Shown here one piece after another: positions 1 to 12,342 of a stretch of DNA of 64,000 nt. Source of the DNA: Climacium dendroides (Eukaryota > Streptophyta > Bryopsida > Hypnales > Climaciaceae); the NCBI GenBank assembly GCA_950106755.1, contig OX467092.1:496001-560000 (forward strand), given 5' to 3'. Position 1 is the stretch's first letter. The number at the start of each line of letters is the position of its first letter. Position numbers and translations under genes: made by a program. Below the pieces are notes generated by a model that did no database searches, was not told where the DNA came from, and worked only from the letters and a program-made list of their open reading frames with translations.

Positions 1-456
1 AAATCTCATTCTAGGAGTTAAAGTATGTTGGCCCTATCAAGCAAGGTTAAAAATAGTTTTTTCTTTTAACTTCAAACATTATAATCTTTCAATCTATGCA
101 ATCAAAATTTCTAAATTTTTTTCTCTACACATTTCTACGGTAGTCTACTATGAGTTTGTATGGTTGAAGAAATAAATAATTTTTTTTCTCATTGCCCTAA
201 AAAGTGATAGTTTTGCCCAAATTGTGCCACAGTCGTTTAAGGGTTAATCAAATTTTGAGAAGTACAATTTAGATGGGGCCAAATTTTATATCACAAGAAT
301 AATGTTGGTCAAAATATAAACAAAATTAAGCAGAAGATCGTCCCCACATGCCTTACTCAAAACTGCTAAAAGGACATAAGACCCTTCCTGGTCCTACAGA
401 GGTTTAATGAACAGCAAAGAAGGCGAGATCGCTGAACATGGTGATATGTGCATTAC

Positions 457-1429
457 CAGGCCGGGCATGAGGAGCATCGGACCCCCAAAGTCACCAGGCC
501 AGTGACCATCAGGTGCTTGGATAGTCGAGTAGAATCGCAAGGCTCGACGGAGCGTCGTGGTGACAGCCTCTTCAGTGAGATCAGCGCGGTTCTCGATCTT
601 CATCTGTGCTGGGAGCTCCGGAAGTGGATTCTCCTTCGCAAACTGGATCCAAAAATACTCCGTGTTATGACACACCGAGAGCACCAAGTACAACGATACC
701 TGGACATTCATTTTCTTCAAAGAAAGATGAAGTTCGCATGACAGGATTGGCAACATTTAAACCAAAGCCTTTGCGACGACATAGAAATGAACTGATTGTT
801 CAAGCAACCTCTGCTGCTATTCTTTAGATGTCCGGGTCCTTAATTAATGTGCAAAAAGAAAGCATCCTTTGAAATAACCTTTTTTCACGATTTCCAAAAC
901 CAGAGAAGACTCTCCACACGTCTACAGAATCAAAAGCCGATGACGTTCCTCTATTACTATCTTGCTTCATGATCGAGGATCTTATCGCAAAGTCGTGAAA
1001 TTTCTCAGGGTCTTTCCAATTTAGCTGCTCGATTAGGCAAATCTCGAATTGCACCTTAATCTTCTTGACAACAACGACAAGCAATGAACGGTCTCCATAG
1101 CACATGAGCGCATTCTCCGTGCGCTCACTCCTAAAAACTCAGCTACCCCCAGCCAATGTACTGTCCTTCGGCCGGACGGAATCAGATAGAAAGACTCCGT
1201 GCGAACACTCAAAATTCCGATCGATACAAACCTGCATGCGCATGAGCAAGTCGCTGCTCTGACGTTGCTCAAAGCGATTCTCTGTGAACGCAATGCGCGC
1301 CTTGTCCACTGCCGCGCGCTCCGCCAAGTCGCCAGCCTGCGCATCGTACTCCCACACTTGGCGCCCTTGGAACTTGTTCAAACTCCGCAACCACGGCCCC
1401 CCGCCCTCCGCAATCTTCAACCTCCACAT
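457..1429 (-). CDS. Oxidosqualene cyclase (cycloartenol synthase-like), first two exons
   Basis: Two exons read on the minus strand. Exon 1 (1429-1232, 66 codons) starts with ATG and encodes [18 protein letters not shown], ending SSDLLMRMQ before a GTTTGT donor. Exon 2 (642-457, 62 codons) follows an AG acceptor, runs FAKENP...[18 protein letters not shown], then [11 protein letters not shown] and LMPGL, and ends at a GTAATG donor. This is the conserved N-terminus of plant oxidosqualene cyclases, which fold 2,3-oxidosqualene into sterol or triterpene skeletons at the ER membrane. Both junctions are in phase 0 and neither exon has a stop. The catalytic DCTAE region and QW repeats would lie in later exons beyond the left edge; positions 1-456 look like intron 2. 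These exons do not separate cycloartenol synthase from other triterpene synthases. Whether the gene is complete cannot be seen. Confidence 0.85.
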
Positions 1430-1626
1430 TTTTACGCCTCCACCGATGCAGCTTAAACCTTCACTGCTCACGATTTAGCAAGCAATCGCAAGTGAGCAAT
1501 GTCGGCTTCTGCGATCGTGAGTCATCTTCAACACAGAAACGCAAACACAAATGCCAACACGAGGAGCATCAGCATCCCCGGTAAGCCTGTCCTGTGTGAA
1601 CTGTGAACTAATATAGTGAAGGTTTA

Positions 1627-1634
1627 TATTTATA
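1627..1634 (-). promoter_or_regulatory. Candidate TATA box of the oxidosqualene cyclase gene
   Basis: TATAAATA on the minus strand, about 200 bp upstream of the cyclase ATG (1429). The spacing leaves room for a 5' leader of roughly 170 nt. Called from sequence and position only. Confidence 0.4.
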
Positions 1635-1768
1635 AAAGTGGTCGTAATACAAGGTAAGAGACAACATTATATACTATTCGAAGAGGTATGGTATCTAGCT
1701 CTCTAGAATAGGTGTGACGTTATGTGTGACGTTACTGTAACTATTAACTGCATGGATAAGTGAGTAGT

Positions 1769-1990
1769 TAAGGTAGTGGGCTCATGAAGCGACCCTTTAC
1801 GGCTTGGTCGGCCTTTTTGATGTTATGCATGAAATTATTTGTCTTTATTTTTCACTCGAAGAAAATTTGATTTGGAACCTAATCCAAGTGGTTTCATAAT
1901 TTTTCAGAGTATTTATGAATTATTTATAAATTTCCAAAGAATTTTATCATAGGTATTTATTTATGATCCCTCGGCCTTGCAAAACCCACA
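1769..1990. repeat. Diverged copy of a MITE-like sequence also found at 13.76-14.05 kb
   Basis: Starts TAAGGTAGTGGGCTC, close to the TAAGGTAGGTGGCTCT end of the 13.76-kb element. It shares scattered blocks with it in the same order (a CGACCCTT block, then a ...CCTAATCC.AGT.G.TTCAT block). No clean terminal inverted repeat or target duplication is visible in this copy. Confidence 0.3.
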
Positions 1991-2624
1991 CATATGTAGT
2001 CTGAAAGCAAGCACTTTAGCATGCAAAAAGCAATAGACAAGGCTCCTAAATGCAATTTGTACTAAACTTAACTCCGAAAGTGTCAAAGCCTATTTTTGGT
2101 CAAAAATCACTCAAAATTGCAATTATGGTCAATTCATCTAAGGCAACAAAAAAAATAGTTAAAAAAATATAACCATTGGATCTTATACTTTACTTGTATG
2201 AGATCATGTGGTAAAAATTTCATGAAGTTTGACCATATGGATTAAAAGATATGAACATTCAAATTTTGAGTGAAACTTTTTTTTTTGGATGCACATATGT
2301 CAAGATTCCTCATTCAAAGTCATATTACTGTCAATGCTCCTCTCTTCAATTGACGAACATGGAATATCAAATCAACCCAATGGCAAGCCTCGATTTATAG
2401 AACCATCGACCAACACGACTCTTCACAAACATTCCCTCTCTCTTCTACAAATATAGACAAAATCTAGGTTGTCACATCGGGCGGGTTGGGATCATCGGAC
2501 ATCCCGGACGGACAGACAAACCGGACGGGACGGACAGACGGTCCAAACCCTATTTCGGAATTCGGGCAGGAAATTCTGCCTAAAATCCAAATTTTTCTTA
2601 AACCTGACCGCATATATCTGACAT

Positions 2625-3916
2625 TGTCACGCCCCTATCTACTTGGGGTGCCCAATGTACCTAAGTGCACAAGGGGGGACCTTGGGAGTGACTTCCCAAG
2701 CCTTGCAATAGACTAGGTAGGGAGAATGGAGAGACTCCCAATCAAACAGGGCGCAATGGTGCCTTGGTTTTGAAGTAAACATGAGAGTATCAAACATTCT
2801 TGAAAATCTCTTGACAATACGCTTCTAATGGTGCAAAGAACACACAATTTGGAGTTGTGAGCGAAAAGTTATGGCCGCTCAAAGTTGACTGCGTCCTAGT
2901 GGCGCTGGGACACTTGAGGGCTAGGTGTGAGGGGTTCCCAATGAATTCCACAATAAAGTATGGCATGTGGCATATCATTGGAAAGATATGAATACAAGGA
3001 ACCTAGAATGAAAAGCATTACGAGGTTCTAAGACATGAGTCAAAAGTTATGGCCAAAAGAAGAGCCGTGGTGAAGGCGTGACGCCTCCCCCGGTGCATCC
3101 GAATCTTTAGAGGGCCATAACTTTGTGAGAACTTGTCCAAATGAGACGTGTGAGCAGTCCATCGGCATCTACTCGTCGTGTAGATGTCTGAAATGGGCTC
3201 GCATGTTGGATTTGGAGTTCGGAGCGCAAAGTTACGCCAGTTGGAAGTTCGGGAGTCCAAACGGTGACGTAACTTGGCGATTTGGGTTGGAAGTGGGTGG
3301 TCTTCCACAACTCAAGGTTATACAAGGACTTCCTTTGACCTAGGATGGGGGGGTCTGCCAAATACCACAGAGAGTACTATAGGAGGGGTTGGTCTCCCTC
3401 CTCACTTCCTCTTGAAGCCTTGGTGAGTCTCGGTGACTCATGGTTGATAGTGGTGACTTCACCACCACCTCAAGGCACCATGGGACACTTGTGTGTGTCC
3501 TGTGGCATCAGTTGGGTGGAGTCCCGCTCCTTGCTAGGCCTCCTTGGATGTGTCCCGAGTTGTGAGTGCCGGTTACCTCTAGTGAATGAGTAGCAAATGC
3601 AAAAAGGGCTAGCATGGAGTGGGGTGACACTCAAGGGCGGTTAGGACCATGGTGAGTAGTGCCACCATGGGTCCTTGCACATTAAGGTGGAAGTTCCGCC
3701 GCATGTTACTAAGTAACATGCCCAATGTCACGATGGGAGTGTGTGCTAGTAGTCCCGGTGACTGGGACTCGGCAAATGAGTTGGAAATGGGGACTAACAC
3801 TATGGATGCTTGGCATGTGCAATGTTAGGCAGTTGGTGACCAAGTGATGCTGTAAGTAGACTGGGGTGAACCTAGTGAGCTGCTGAGAGCTGGTAGGTGT
3901 CATTTGGGTCGCGACA
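2625..3916 (+). repeat. 5' LTR of the truncated gypsy element
   Basis: Bounded by TG (TGTCACGCCCC) and CA (CGCGACA), 1,292 bp, followed two bases later by the primer-binding site. With no right LTR in the window, the left edge rests on the TG terminus alone and cannot be cross-checked. Confidence 0.65.
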
Positions 3917-3918
3917 TT

Positions 3919-3930
3919 TGGTATCAGAGC
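3919..3930 (+). promoter_or_regulatory. Primer-binding site, tRNA-iMet type
   Basis: TGGTATCAGAGC directly after the LTR matches the 3' end complement of plant initiator tRNA-Met, the usual primer of Copia elements and chromoviruses. Confidence 0.85.
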
Positions 3931-3964
3931 AGGGCTACGTTGGTGTGTAGTAAGTCTTGGAGCC

Positions 3965-6045
3965 ATGGTGAAAGCCAAGACAGGTGAAGCTAGAGCTTCA
4001 AGACAAGGGCGTCAAACACGTAGTCAAGGTTTGGAGGCTAATGAGCCTTCCTTGGAGGAAACTCAAGGAGGGGATTCTCTTCATTTGGAGCAAATGGGAC
4101 AAGAATTGACTCCCATTGAGGAAGAGAATGTGGAAACTAGTGCCAAGGAAGGTGACACCGCCACTAGTCCCGGGAAACCTCAACGTGATCGCAAACGGAA
4201 AGGGAGTGACCTCATGTTTGAGGAACTTGTCAAAACACTTCAAGTGATGCAAGGTGAAATCAAAGAGCTAAAGGAGAAAGGTTCTACCTCTTCTTCTCAC
4301 AAATTATGCAAAACCAACATGCCATCTTCTTTCACAGGCATTGGCAAGGCCCACAAAGTGAAGGACTTTCTGGTGGAATTGGAGTTGTACTTTGAAGCTC
4401 AAAGAGCACCTGAAGAAGACAAGATCACCATCGCGGTGACCTTTCTCAAGGATCATGCTTTGCTTTGGTGGACTCACTTTTGTGGGGAAAGTCGTGAGGT
4501 GGTAGACAACTTGACTTGGGCTGATTTCAAGGAATGCATTAGCGACCGCTTCACCCCAGAATACCAAGACATTCGAGATGGAGTGGCACTTGTAAGACTC
4601 AAGCAAACAGGGAGTCTTAGGGAGTATGTGCGGGAGTTTAATGTACACTTGAATGTGCTTCCAAGGCTAGATGAGTTAGCCAAGAAAATCATTTTCTTCA
4701 ATGGGTTGCAAAGTTGGGCAGAACGTGCATTGTTTAGAATGCCCCAACTTCCAAAAACTTGTGCGGAGTTGTTGAAGCTGGCGGAAATGATTGGTGATGA
4801 TGAGGGCCAAAACAAGAAGGCTAAAGATGGGCCTTCAACAGGTGAGTCAAGCAAACACTCCAAGCGTAAGTTGAGGCGTCATGTGTGGATGAAGAGCAAG
4901 CATGATGGGGATGGAGCCAAGTCAAGTGGGTCAAAAGAAGGACAAGCTAAGGGCATTGACAAAGGGGGTGACAAAACCAAAAGGGATGTGAGCCAAATGA
5001 CTTGTTACAATTGTGGAGAGAAGGGCCACTTGTCCCGGGGTTGCACCAAACCTAAGGTGAGTGTTCAAAATGCACGCTCTTACATTGGAGAGCATGTTTT
5101 TCAAGGTGGCTTCTTGGCTAAGGCAAATCAACCCAAGTTGAGTCCCCGCTTGTTGTTCTTAAAAGGATCCATAAGTAAGCATGATGTTTCACTCCTGGTG
5201 GATACAGGTGCAACTCACTCATTCATGAACCCAAGACTTGCTTTGGAGTTGGGCTTGCAAATCAAGGAGTCTTGCAAGCCCATCAAAGTGCAGTTTGCCA
5301 AAGGTAAGCCACACAAGACAAATAAGGTGGCAACAAACGTGGAAGTGAAGTGTGGGAAGTTCACCTTTGTGGAGGACTTCACGGTGTGTGATATGGATGG
5401 GGTAGATCTCATCTTAGGAAATACTTTCCTAGATACTTATGAAGTAGACATAAGAAGGCGGCCATCTTTGAAGGTGGTTGCCAATGTAGATGGCAAAGAA
5501 ATAGAGTTAGAAATAACTAAGTCACCCAAGATGTTGGGGACTCAAATCCATCTAGTAGTTTTGGAAGAACTTAGTAATACTAAGTTCTTAATTGTTATAT
5601 GTACTGGTGTGGTTGGAGAGGAAAAGAAGTTGGCTAATAGGGTCAATTCCCCTCCAAAGTGTGTAACAAGTGTAATCCATAAGTTTATGGATGTTTTGAC
5701 AACAGAGTTGCCTGATGCCTTGCCTCCTTAAAGTGAAGTGGATCACAAAATTGAGGTGGTGCCTGAATCACAACCACCATCCAAGGCACCTTACCGGTTG
5801 AATCAAAGGGAGTTGAAAGAGTTGAAACACCAACTCAATGAGCTTTTGGCTAAAGGATACATTCGCAAGAGCAAGTCACCTTATGGAGCGCCAGTCTTGT
5901 TTGTGGACAAGAAGAATGGAAAACTTTGCATGTGTGTAGATTATAGGGCGCTCAATAAGATCACTATTAAGAACAACTATCCTTTACCTCGAATTGATGA
6001 TCTCTTTGATAGGTTAGCAGGGGTGGTGTACTTTAGCCGCATTGG
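3965..6045 (+). pseudogene. Gag-protease-reverse transcriptase polyprotein, broken
   Basis: The frame opens at ATG 3965. Gag occupies about residues 1-330 with the SFTGIGKAHKVKDFL region. A CCHC knuckle CYNCGEKGHLSRGC follows at about residue 350, then an aspartic protease with LLVDTGATHSF at about residue 415. An in-frame TAA at 5729-5731 separates protease from reverse transcriptase, and the same frame continues with [34 protein letters not shown] and [13 protein letters not shown]. Homology stops at about 6045, before the YxDD catalytic motif, so no active enzyme can be made. The single stop with no frameshift suggests mild sequence decay plus one large truncation. Confidence 0.85.
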
Positions 6046-6785
6046 TTTAGGGCTTGGAATCCACGCCCTAAATTCAAATAAATTGTCTCCAGCGAGTCAT
6101 CAAAAAAATTTGAAAGGAAATTACATTTACCATTTCTAAATTCTTTTAACCTTGCCTTTGAAGAGGTTCTAATTTTTATCCATGCAAACCAAAGCGGAAA
6201 ATATGGAGTTCAAAACGAACAACAAAATACAAGTTCTAAATGGATTCGAAATGTACAATCTATGGCCATTTCTTAGAAAAAAGTATTTTTTTTTTAAAAA
6301 TGAACAAAAATCAAAATAGCCGTCATGGTTGTACTTTCATTCTAAGGTTCATTAAGTGCTAATTCAAAACAGTAGAAAAAATGTCAAGTGAAAAGAGTAA
6401 TGCATACAAGAACTTCAAAATTCAAGGCTCAGCCATATCTGCATGAACTGAAGGGCTCATAGAAAAATTAAATTAAATTATTTTCTTTGTTAGGTGTCCA
6501 ATCATAGATTATTGGATTATCATTGAAGAGCATGATTCTAATTTCTACCTATTTGTCCTTCCTCATTTGTACTTCCCTTGCATGTTTTTTCTGACTTTCT
6601 CAAACAAAGTACAACCCCATCTATTTTTGCATGAACTTGGTCCACGTGGAAAAATTCAGTTACATTATTTTTTTAAAGAGGTGCCTATAGATTATCATCA
6701 AAGAGGGCGTTTCCAACTTCTACGTTAATTTCTTTTTCCATTTGCACTTCCATTGCATTTTTTTTCAACTTTCTCAGACAGTCCA
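6046..6785. other. AT-rich noncoding DNA between the gypsy break and the satellite
   Basis: No coding region, LTR or RNA gene is supported. The break at about 6045 is abrupt, passing from conserved RT codons to unrelated AT-rich sequence. Loose internal similarity (for example TTCTACCTATTTG against TTCTACGTTAATTTC) may be old duplications. Confidence 0.5.
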
Positions 6786-7450
6786 TGTTTAAAAAAATAA
6801 ATAAGTGACACACATATTTCTGTTAACGTAAACTCTTAAAATTGTCTGTACTTTGTAATACCAATGTCATGATTCTCAATCAAGGCCAATTTAAATGGGC
6901 CCAACAAATTTGTCCACAAGTTCTAAATTTTTTTTGGTTGTGGGTTTGGTCAATGCATGTGTGGAAAAAAAATTTAATTAGTGACCCACATGTTTTTTTA
7001 AACCTAAAATCTTAAAATTGACTGTACTTTGTAGTACCAATATCATGAAATTCAATCAAGGCCAATTATTTAAAATGAACCCAACAAATTTGTCCACAAG
7101 TTCTAAATTTTTTTTGGTTGTGGGTTTGGTCAATGCATGTGTGGAAAAAAATTAAATTAGTGACCCACATGTTTTTTTAAACCTAAACTCTTAAAATTGA
7201 CTGTACTTTGTAGTACCAATGTCATGAAATTCAATGAAGGCCAATTATTTAAAATGGGCCCAACAAATTTGTCCACAAGTTCTAAATTTTTTTTGGTTGT
7301 GGATTTGGTCGATGCATGTGTGAAAAAAATAAATCGGTGACCCACATGTTTTTTTAAAACCTAAACTCTTAAAATTGACTGTACTTTGTAGTACCAATGT
7401 CATGAAATTCAATGAAGGCCAATTTAAATTGGCCCAACAAATTTGTTCAC
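6786..7450 (+). repeat. Satellite array, unit about 175-180 bp (left part)
   Basis: Nearly four tandem copies. The word CCAACAAATT recurs at about 6901, 7081, 7260 and 7434. Each unit contains GTCCACAAGTTCTAAATT, GTGACCCACATG, AAACTCTTAAAATTG and GTACTTTGTAGTACCAATG in that order. The array is interrupted at 7450 by the Mutator-like element and resumes at 22943. Confidence 0.9.
7441..7450. repeat. Target-site duplication, left copy
   Basis: ATTTGTTCAC, identical to 22943-22952. It corresponds to the AATTTGTCCAC part of the satellite unit, so it is duplicated host sequence. Confidence 0.85.
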
Positions 7451-7512
7451 CAATGACGCTAGCGTGCGAGCCTTGAGCGGCGAGCTTATGAGCTGCGAGC
7501 GTAAGCCTTGCG
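7451..7512 (+). repeat. Left terminal and subterminal repeat of the Mutator-like element
   Basis: Begins CAATGACGCTAGCGTGCGAG. It continues with repeated GAGC words (CCTTGAGC, GGCGAGC, TTATGAGC, TGCGAGC, TTGCGAGC), a likely transposase-binding cluster. Confidence 0.65.
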
Positions 7513-7889
7513 AGCGTGGAGCCCCAAAAATTATAAAATCCACCTCCCCCCCCCAAAAAAAAAAGTTAAAAATTTTTGTTCTAAAAAAAGACTTGTACTT
7601 ACTATTTTTAGTAAAATTTGGGTCCTATGACCAAGCCACCTATGACCGTGAATTTTAAAAAAAATATTATTTCAATAATTACCATTTGATATGTGAAAAT
7701 TTTCTTCAACATTAATATACAGTTAAGCATGTACTTCCAACTCTATAATGCAACTATGTATGCAATCACCAATCATTTATAGGAAAAGATATAATTAGTT
7801 TAGCAAAGAACACTATAAAAAATATTTGATGGACATTACCTAGCCTCCACTATAGCTGCTCTAGAAGAACTCTTAAGACTTAGCTCAAT

Positions 7890-7992
7890 ATGGAGATTGC
7901 GTCCAACGGCATAATTTTGGGCCTCACGGGATTCGAACCCGGGCCATCACATTTCAGTCTCATGGACCTCTCGCTAATATACTCCAACTTAA
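7890..7992 (-). repeat. tRNA-derived SINE-like sequence
   Basis: On the minus strand a pol III B-box-like GGTTCGAATCC lies about 35 bp after an A-box-like TTAGCGAGAGG. This is the spacing of tRNA-related SINEs. No full cloverleaf or CCA-adjacent acceptor stem can be formed, so it is not a functional tRNA gene. No tail or target duplication was identified. Confidence 0.4.
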
Positions 7993-8524
7993 TGGCGTGA
8001 TTACTCAATTGAAAAAAATAAATATAAAGCATAGAAGACGTCTTCCTAGAAAATGGGTAAGCAACCATAAAAGATAAATGACATGAAAGACAAAAGGAAA
8101 ACAAAAGAAAGAAATGGGAAGTAAAATGTGAAAAGCAGGATACTAAATTATACAAAATAGAAAAATAAAATGAAATACAAGTAACAGTGGAGGAAAAAAA
8201 ATAGTATGGACTTAGGATAGGAAAAAAATAAAAAAACATACAATTGCATGACGAAACAAATGACAGTCAATATCAAGAAGAATGGAAATACTAATGGAAA
8301 GCCAAGGTAAAAAAAGGGGAAAGACATGTGAAATACAATTCAAGAAGAGAAAAAGAAACAAGAAGGAAAAGAAAATGTCATTCATATTCATATTTGCATA
8401 ACTACATTACCGATTTCAATTGTAGTTTTCAAGCTTCCATTTTTCTTTACTTCCCATCAATTCAATGGTATTTTAAATATATTAAAAAAATACCATTCAA
8501 ATACATATGAAGTTTAATACGTGC

Positions 8525-11500
8525 CTACTGTGGCATAGTGATTATTCCTGCTCGAAGTAAAAGAAGTTTCAACTCATTGAAACTATAACTTGGTGCATGA
8601 ATGAATTTGTCGTCATGGATGTCCATCTTGCAGAAATATCGATACAAGTAATATAGGTGCTTGCAATTCACATACTGTTGACGTCCTCCAATAGCTAAAG
8701 TAGACATGTTCACAAAGTCTGGGCATGTGCAGGAAGGGAACATACCCACGGTTACTCGATACACATTTCTGTTCTGATCTATCCCAGTCTCCACAGATAT
8801 GATTGCTCCTAGTCCCGGGAAAGGAAGCAAGGTCACTCCCAAAATTTGACCTCTAACATTGCCTGCACTCTCCCACTTATTGCGTTGTTCTGTAGTTGGT
8901 GCATTTGCTATTCGCCGTATGGTTCGATTGTTCCTCACTGTAGGATACACATCTGCATTTGTTGGCGAGACTTCATCATACACAATACTTTCAAAAATCT
9001 TTGACATGCTGAACAAACGACGTGGTGACAATGTAGGTTGTTCTTGCAACCGGAAGCCAGCATGTTGCAACAATAAAGTCTCGTCTCGACTGAGGTTTGT
9101 TCCTGTCAAAATAGGCCAAATTTCTGGCACATCCGGCCAATCTATTACCCACTTACGCTTCGTACCCTTCACACATCGTTCAATATCATCTGCACAGAAC
9201 CAGAAGTCTGCAAATACCTCTCGTTTTGTTCCGTAATCTTCTTTTCTACCACGATAAGTTGGAGCTGCTGTTCCCTTTCGTCCTCTTGCAATTCAAGTAG
9301 TGCACTTCATATTTGACCCTCGCTGCTGAGCTTGACACTTAGCATTAGATTTGTGACTAATCCTTGCAATGTGCCACTTTGATGTGTCACAGTCACTTTC
9401 AAATGCGATTGTGACATGGTTATACCTATTTGACTCTGGTTCTTTTTCTTTGCCTTCCGAAGAGTTTATAGGAGGAATAGTAGACCTTGTTCGGACACGA
9501 GGTTGAGAGAAATTTACTTTGTCTGGTCGATGTGAGTCTCCTGCATCGCCAATTGGAACGTCCAATTTCCTCTTCGTGCTCCCAAATATCTCTTCTCCTT
9601 CCAAATGTGGTATACGACTTCCAATTCCTTCAGACCTAGGTAGGGAATTCAATGCTTCTGCCATTTTCTTAGGGTCTCCACTTCGTCTTGCAGCTCTCAA
9701 CTTCAACTCCCCCTTTGACGGACCGGATTCAGAGGCATGGCCTCTCAAATATGCACGGTAGTTTGTCATTTGCATCCACGCACGGATGCTATCATCACAT
9801 GTGGCATCAAACAAATTGTTTCCTCGGTTGCCAGACATTTGAAGCCATTTATTATGAACTGTCTCTGATAGATTGCACGAAGGCATATCTGCCATCTCTT
9901 CTAGATTCAAATCCTAGACATGCAACCAATAACCAAAATTACTTCTCATAATTACTTTCATTCATTCGACCTACAGAAAATACTGAAGACCATTAATTAT
10001 GTGCATGTATAGTTCAAATGGCATAAAAGGCATTCCTAAATAATTAATTAGAAAACACATACTATTTATGCTGAAACAAAATAATACATCATCAATATAC
10101 AATTCATTTTTTATATCGAATATGACTACAACTTGCTTGTACGGTAACAACTTCACATATAGAAAAGTTAATATTCTCTTACCATTTGCATGAACCCCCC
10201 CCACTGTCGGTATCTGAAATGCCAAAATGCCAACCAATGCTCCAAGTGATGAAGTGCATCTTCCGTGGCAGCACCTGATGATAACCACCATGAACGAATT
10301 GCTAGGTAACGTGTCTCTGCCTCCTCCATAGTTTTAGCATCTTTATATTGTTTGCAGAGTGTATTGTGCTGTTGTTGAAATACTTCCTTAATATGTTTCT
10401 GAGTATGTTTTTGGAGAGAAGTACTCCAATGTAGTAAGCATGTCCTCTCCCTATTCTCCATTTTCTCATTGGCACATCCACTTCCATAGACAATTCGAAC
10501 TGCATTCCAATTGGCCATAGCACTATCTGCCATGAACCCTTTGAAGTTTGGGTGATCTAGTCCATGTCTTGACATGAATACATTCAATGACCTCCAGAAT
10601 TGCACTTGAATTTCCGTATCTTCTGACTGCATATCGCATGTTGCAATGGTCATTACCTTTTTGTACTCGGAATCGTACACGTGGCAAGCCATTGTAGTCC
10701 AGTCCTTCACACGCTTCACGTGATCAAACATCATCCATGCATTCTGCAGATTCCCCCCTGGCTGCATGCGCTTCACCAAGTCTACTCTACTACCAGGTCC
10801 TTCGGTCAGCATCTTGAAAAGGTATACCTTCTCCTTTCCTTGACCAGGAAAAACGCTATCATGAATGAATTCAAACTTTGAATCTCTCTTCATGGTCATA
10901 ATGTTGTCTATGATTCCTCCTCTATTGATTGAGCGAAATGAAGAAATCACATTCCGAATGTTTGGACTGCTCAAATACTGGAAACGATCCATCACTTCCT
11001 CCAATTCCTCCCCTTGCAACATCTTCTTCTCTCCATTTCCGTTGTGGAATAGATAGTTTGTAAGGAAGTCTTTGCTTGCTGATAGAGCAATGGCGGAGTT
11101 CGTGGCCGTTGGTGTTTTGGCCACTTGCTCTGCAATCAATTCACTAATCTTCTCTGTAGAATCTCTATACATGCCTTTGGCAGTAGGGTGAGCATGATGT
11201 CCAAAATGAATAGCGGCCCTAGTCATTTTTGGATTCTCACTATAGCAGTAGTACATCCTAGCATCACAGGTGCTTAGACACGTAGGAGTTTTCCTACAAA
11301 GTTTACAAACCAGAGTACAGTCTTTAGGAGGAGTATCCCCTATTGTGAAAGCGAAGGTTGTTGCACCAGTCCACTCAGTTTCGTTGCGCTTTGAAGCCCT
11401 CTTCAGATAGTCACACTCTACATTTAGACAAACAAGATGACCAGCGCAGTATGACTTACGGAACTTCAACTTGTCGGAGTTGTGGATGTTTGTAGTCACC

Positions 11501-12342
11501 AACTTGCACCATGGGTGTCCATCATATCTCTTGTCCATTCCTTCCAAGTTCTTGGCCGCTGATGAAGAAGCAGATGAACGACATGGAGGCAACTCAAATA
11601 TGACATTTCCATTGAACATGGGTGGAAGAAACTGTACGCAATGGTGCTTCATGCTGTTCAAGTCCGTCGTTGACAATTCATTTCATGAACGATGCATTCT
11701 GCCTAATCCCCTCAAAGACTCCATTATACTGACTCGGTTCTCTATATTTGGTGGCAATGGAGGACGGGACAGTTTAGTTTCACCTCCACTGTCTGATGGG
11801 TTGCTTGACACTGGCTTCACTGAAGCATTTCCCTGCCATGCAACTTCAATTTTGCATGCAGTTCTCTAGACTGTTAAGTCAGGGGACTCTCCTTCGGATT
11901 CACTGGACAACTCTATGATGGTATCTAACTTCTCAATTTTAACTGGGCGAAGACCTGAGTTATCAAAAAAGACTGGCAGAGCTTGACGACTAGGACTGCA
12001 TGAAACCATATGAGCAACATATGGCATATCTACAGAAGAGTTATTTGACTGCCTACTTTGAATTTCGGTTGATGCATTTACCATAGACAATGGTAGCCCA
12101 TAAGCTCTATAGTTTCCAATAGGAAGATACCAACACTGACTTCCTTCCTCTATAGACTTCAATATTGGAATTGACTGCTGTACTTCTCCTGATTCAGACA
12201 TTCTCTCTTCTTCTACATAGATGGACGACTCCACAAATCTAAAACGGACATGCAAGAGATGGCTCAGAACTCTAGCGTGTCCACCCTCATCAACTGGAAA
12301 CACTAGGGGAATGTCATGGCCATCTACACGGATGCAAGCCAT
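8525..12342 (-). pseudogene. Mutator-type transposase with SWIM zinc finger, decayed
   Basis: Two exons. The first runs from ATG 12342 to 10183 and ends FMQM before GTAAGAG. The second runs 9913-8525 after TAG/G; the junction is phase 0. The N-terminal half has a Cys/His-rich region (CAGHLVCLNVECDYL, then Cys pairs and HFGHHAHP), like the GCM/FLYWCH/WRKY-type fingers of Mutator transposases. The RNase H-fold core includes GFMADSAMANWNAV and a C..H motif in RTCLLHW. The C-terminal SWIM finger is SCTCPDF...NCKHLYYLYRYF (about 8640-8750). Three in-frame stops break it (TAG 11866-11868, TGA 11683-11685, TGA 9293-9295), with no frameshift. The frame is otherwise open for about 1,190 codons. The break is probably recent and the element may need a transposase in trans. 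Introns hiding one of these stops cannot be excluded. Confidence 0.75.

Larger units (their letters stand above)
1430..2624. other. Intergenic DNA between the cyclase and the gypsy LTR
   Basis: No coding region is supported here. It holds the cyclase promoter region, a possible diverged miniature element at about 1769-1990, and AT-rich sequence. A short GC-richer stretch at about 2480-2570 has repeated GGACGGACAGAC-type words. Confidence 0.5.
2625..6045 (+). mobile_element. Truncated Ty3/gypsy (chromovirus-like) LTR retrotransposon
   Basis: A left LTR, an initiator-methionine tRNA primer site, and a gag-protease-RT reading frame lie in the normal plus-strand order. Reverse transcriptase breaks off near 6045 just after its YFSRI motif. 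No RNase H, integrase, chromodomain or right LTR follows. The rest was therefore deleted or replaced. The LTR start TGTCACGCCCC and the Met-tRNA primer site are typical of plant chromoviruses; assignment to that clade is inference, because the chromodomain is missing. Confidence 0.8.

Noticed and set aside
1..456. Third cyclase exon
   Set aside because: No sequence matching the next conserved cyclase block was found; it reads as intron.
6786..7450. Regular repeats that could be a CRISPR array
   Set aside because: The repeats are continuous satellite units of about 175-180 bp without unique spacers, in plant DNA.
7917..7945. Possible tRNA gene from GGTTCGAATCC
   Set aside because: Only A-box-like and B-box-like words are present; acceptor and anticodon stems cannot be formed. 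Kept as a SINE-like repeat.
7880..8239. Minus-strand frame of 119 codons
   Set aside because: Phe/Ser-rich translation of AT-rich DNA that overlaps the SINE-like sequence; no coding character.
8525..12342. KDZ (Kyakuja-Dileera-Zisupton) transposase, given the CAGGG-type end
   Set aside because: The SWIM finger, the N-terminal Cys/His region and the 10-bp target duplication fit Mutator-like elements better. The alternative is not fully excluded.
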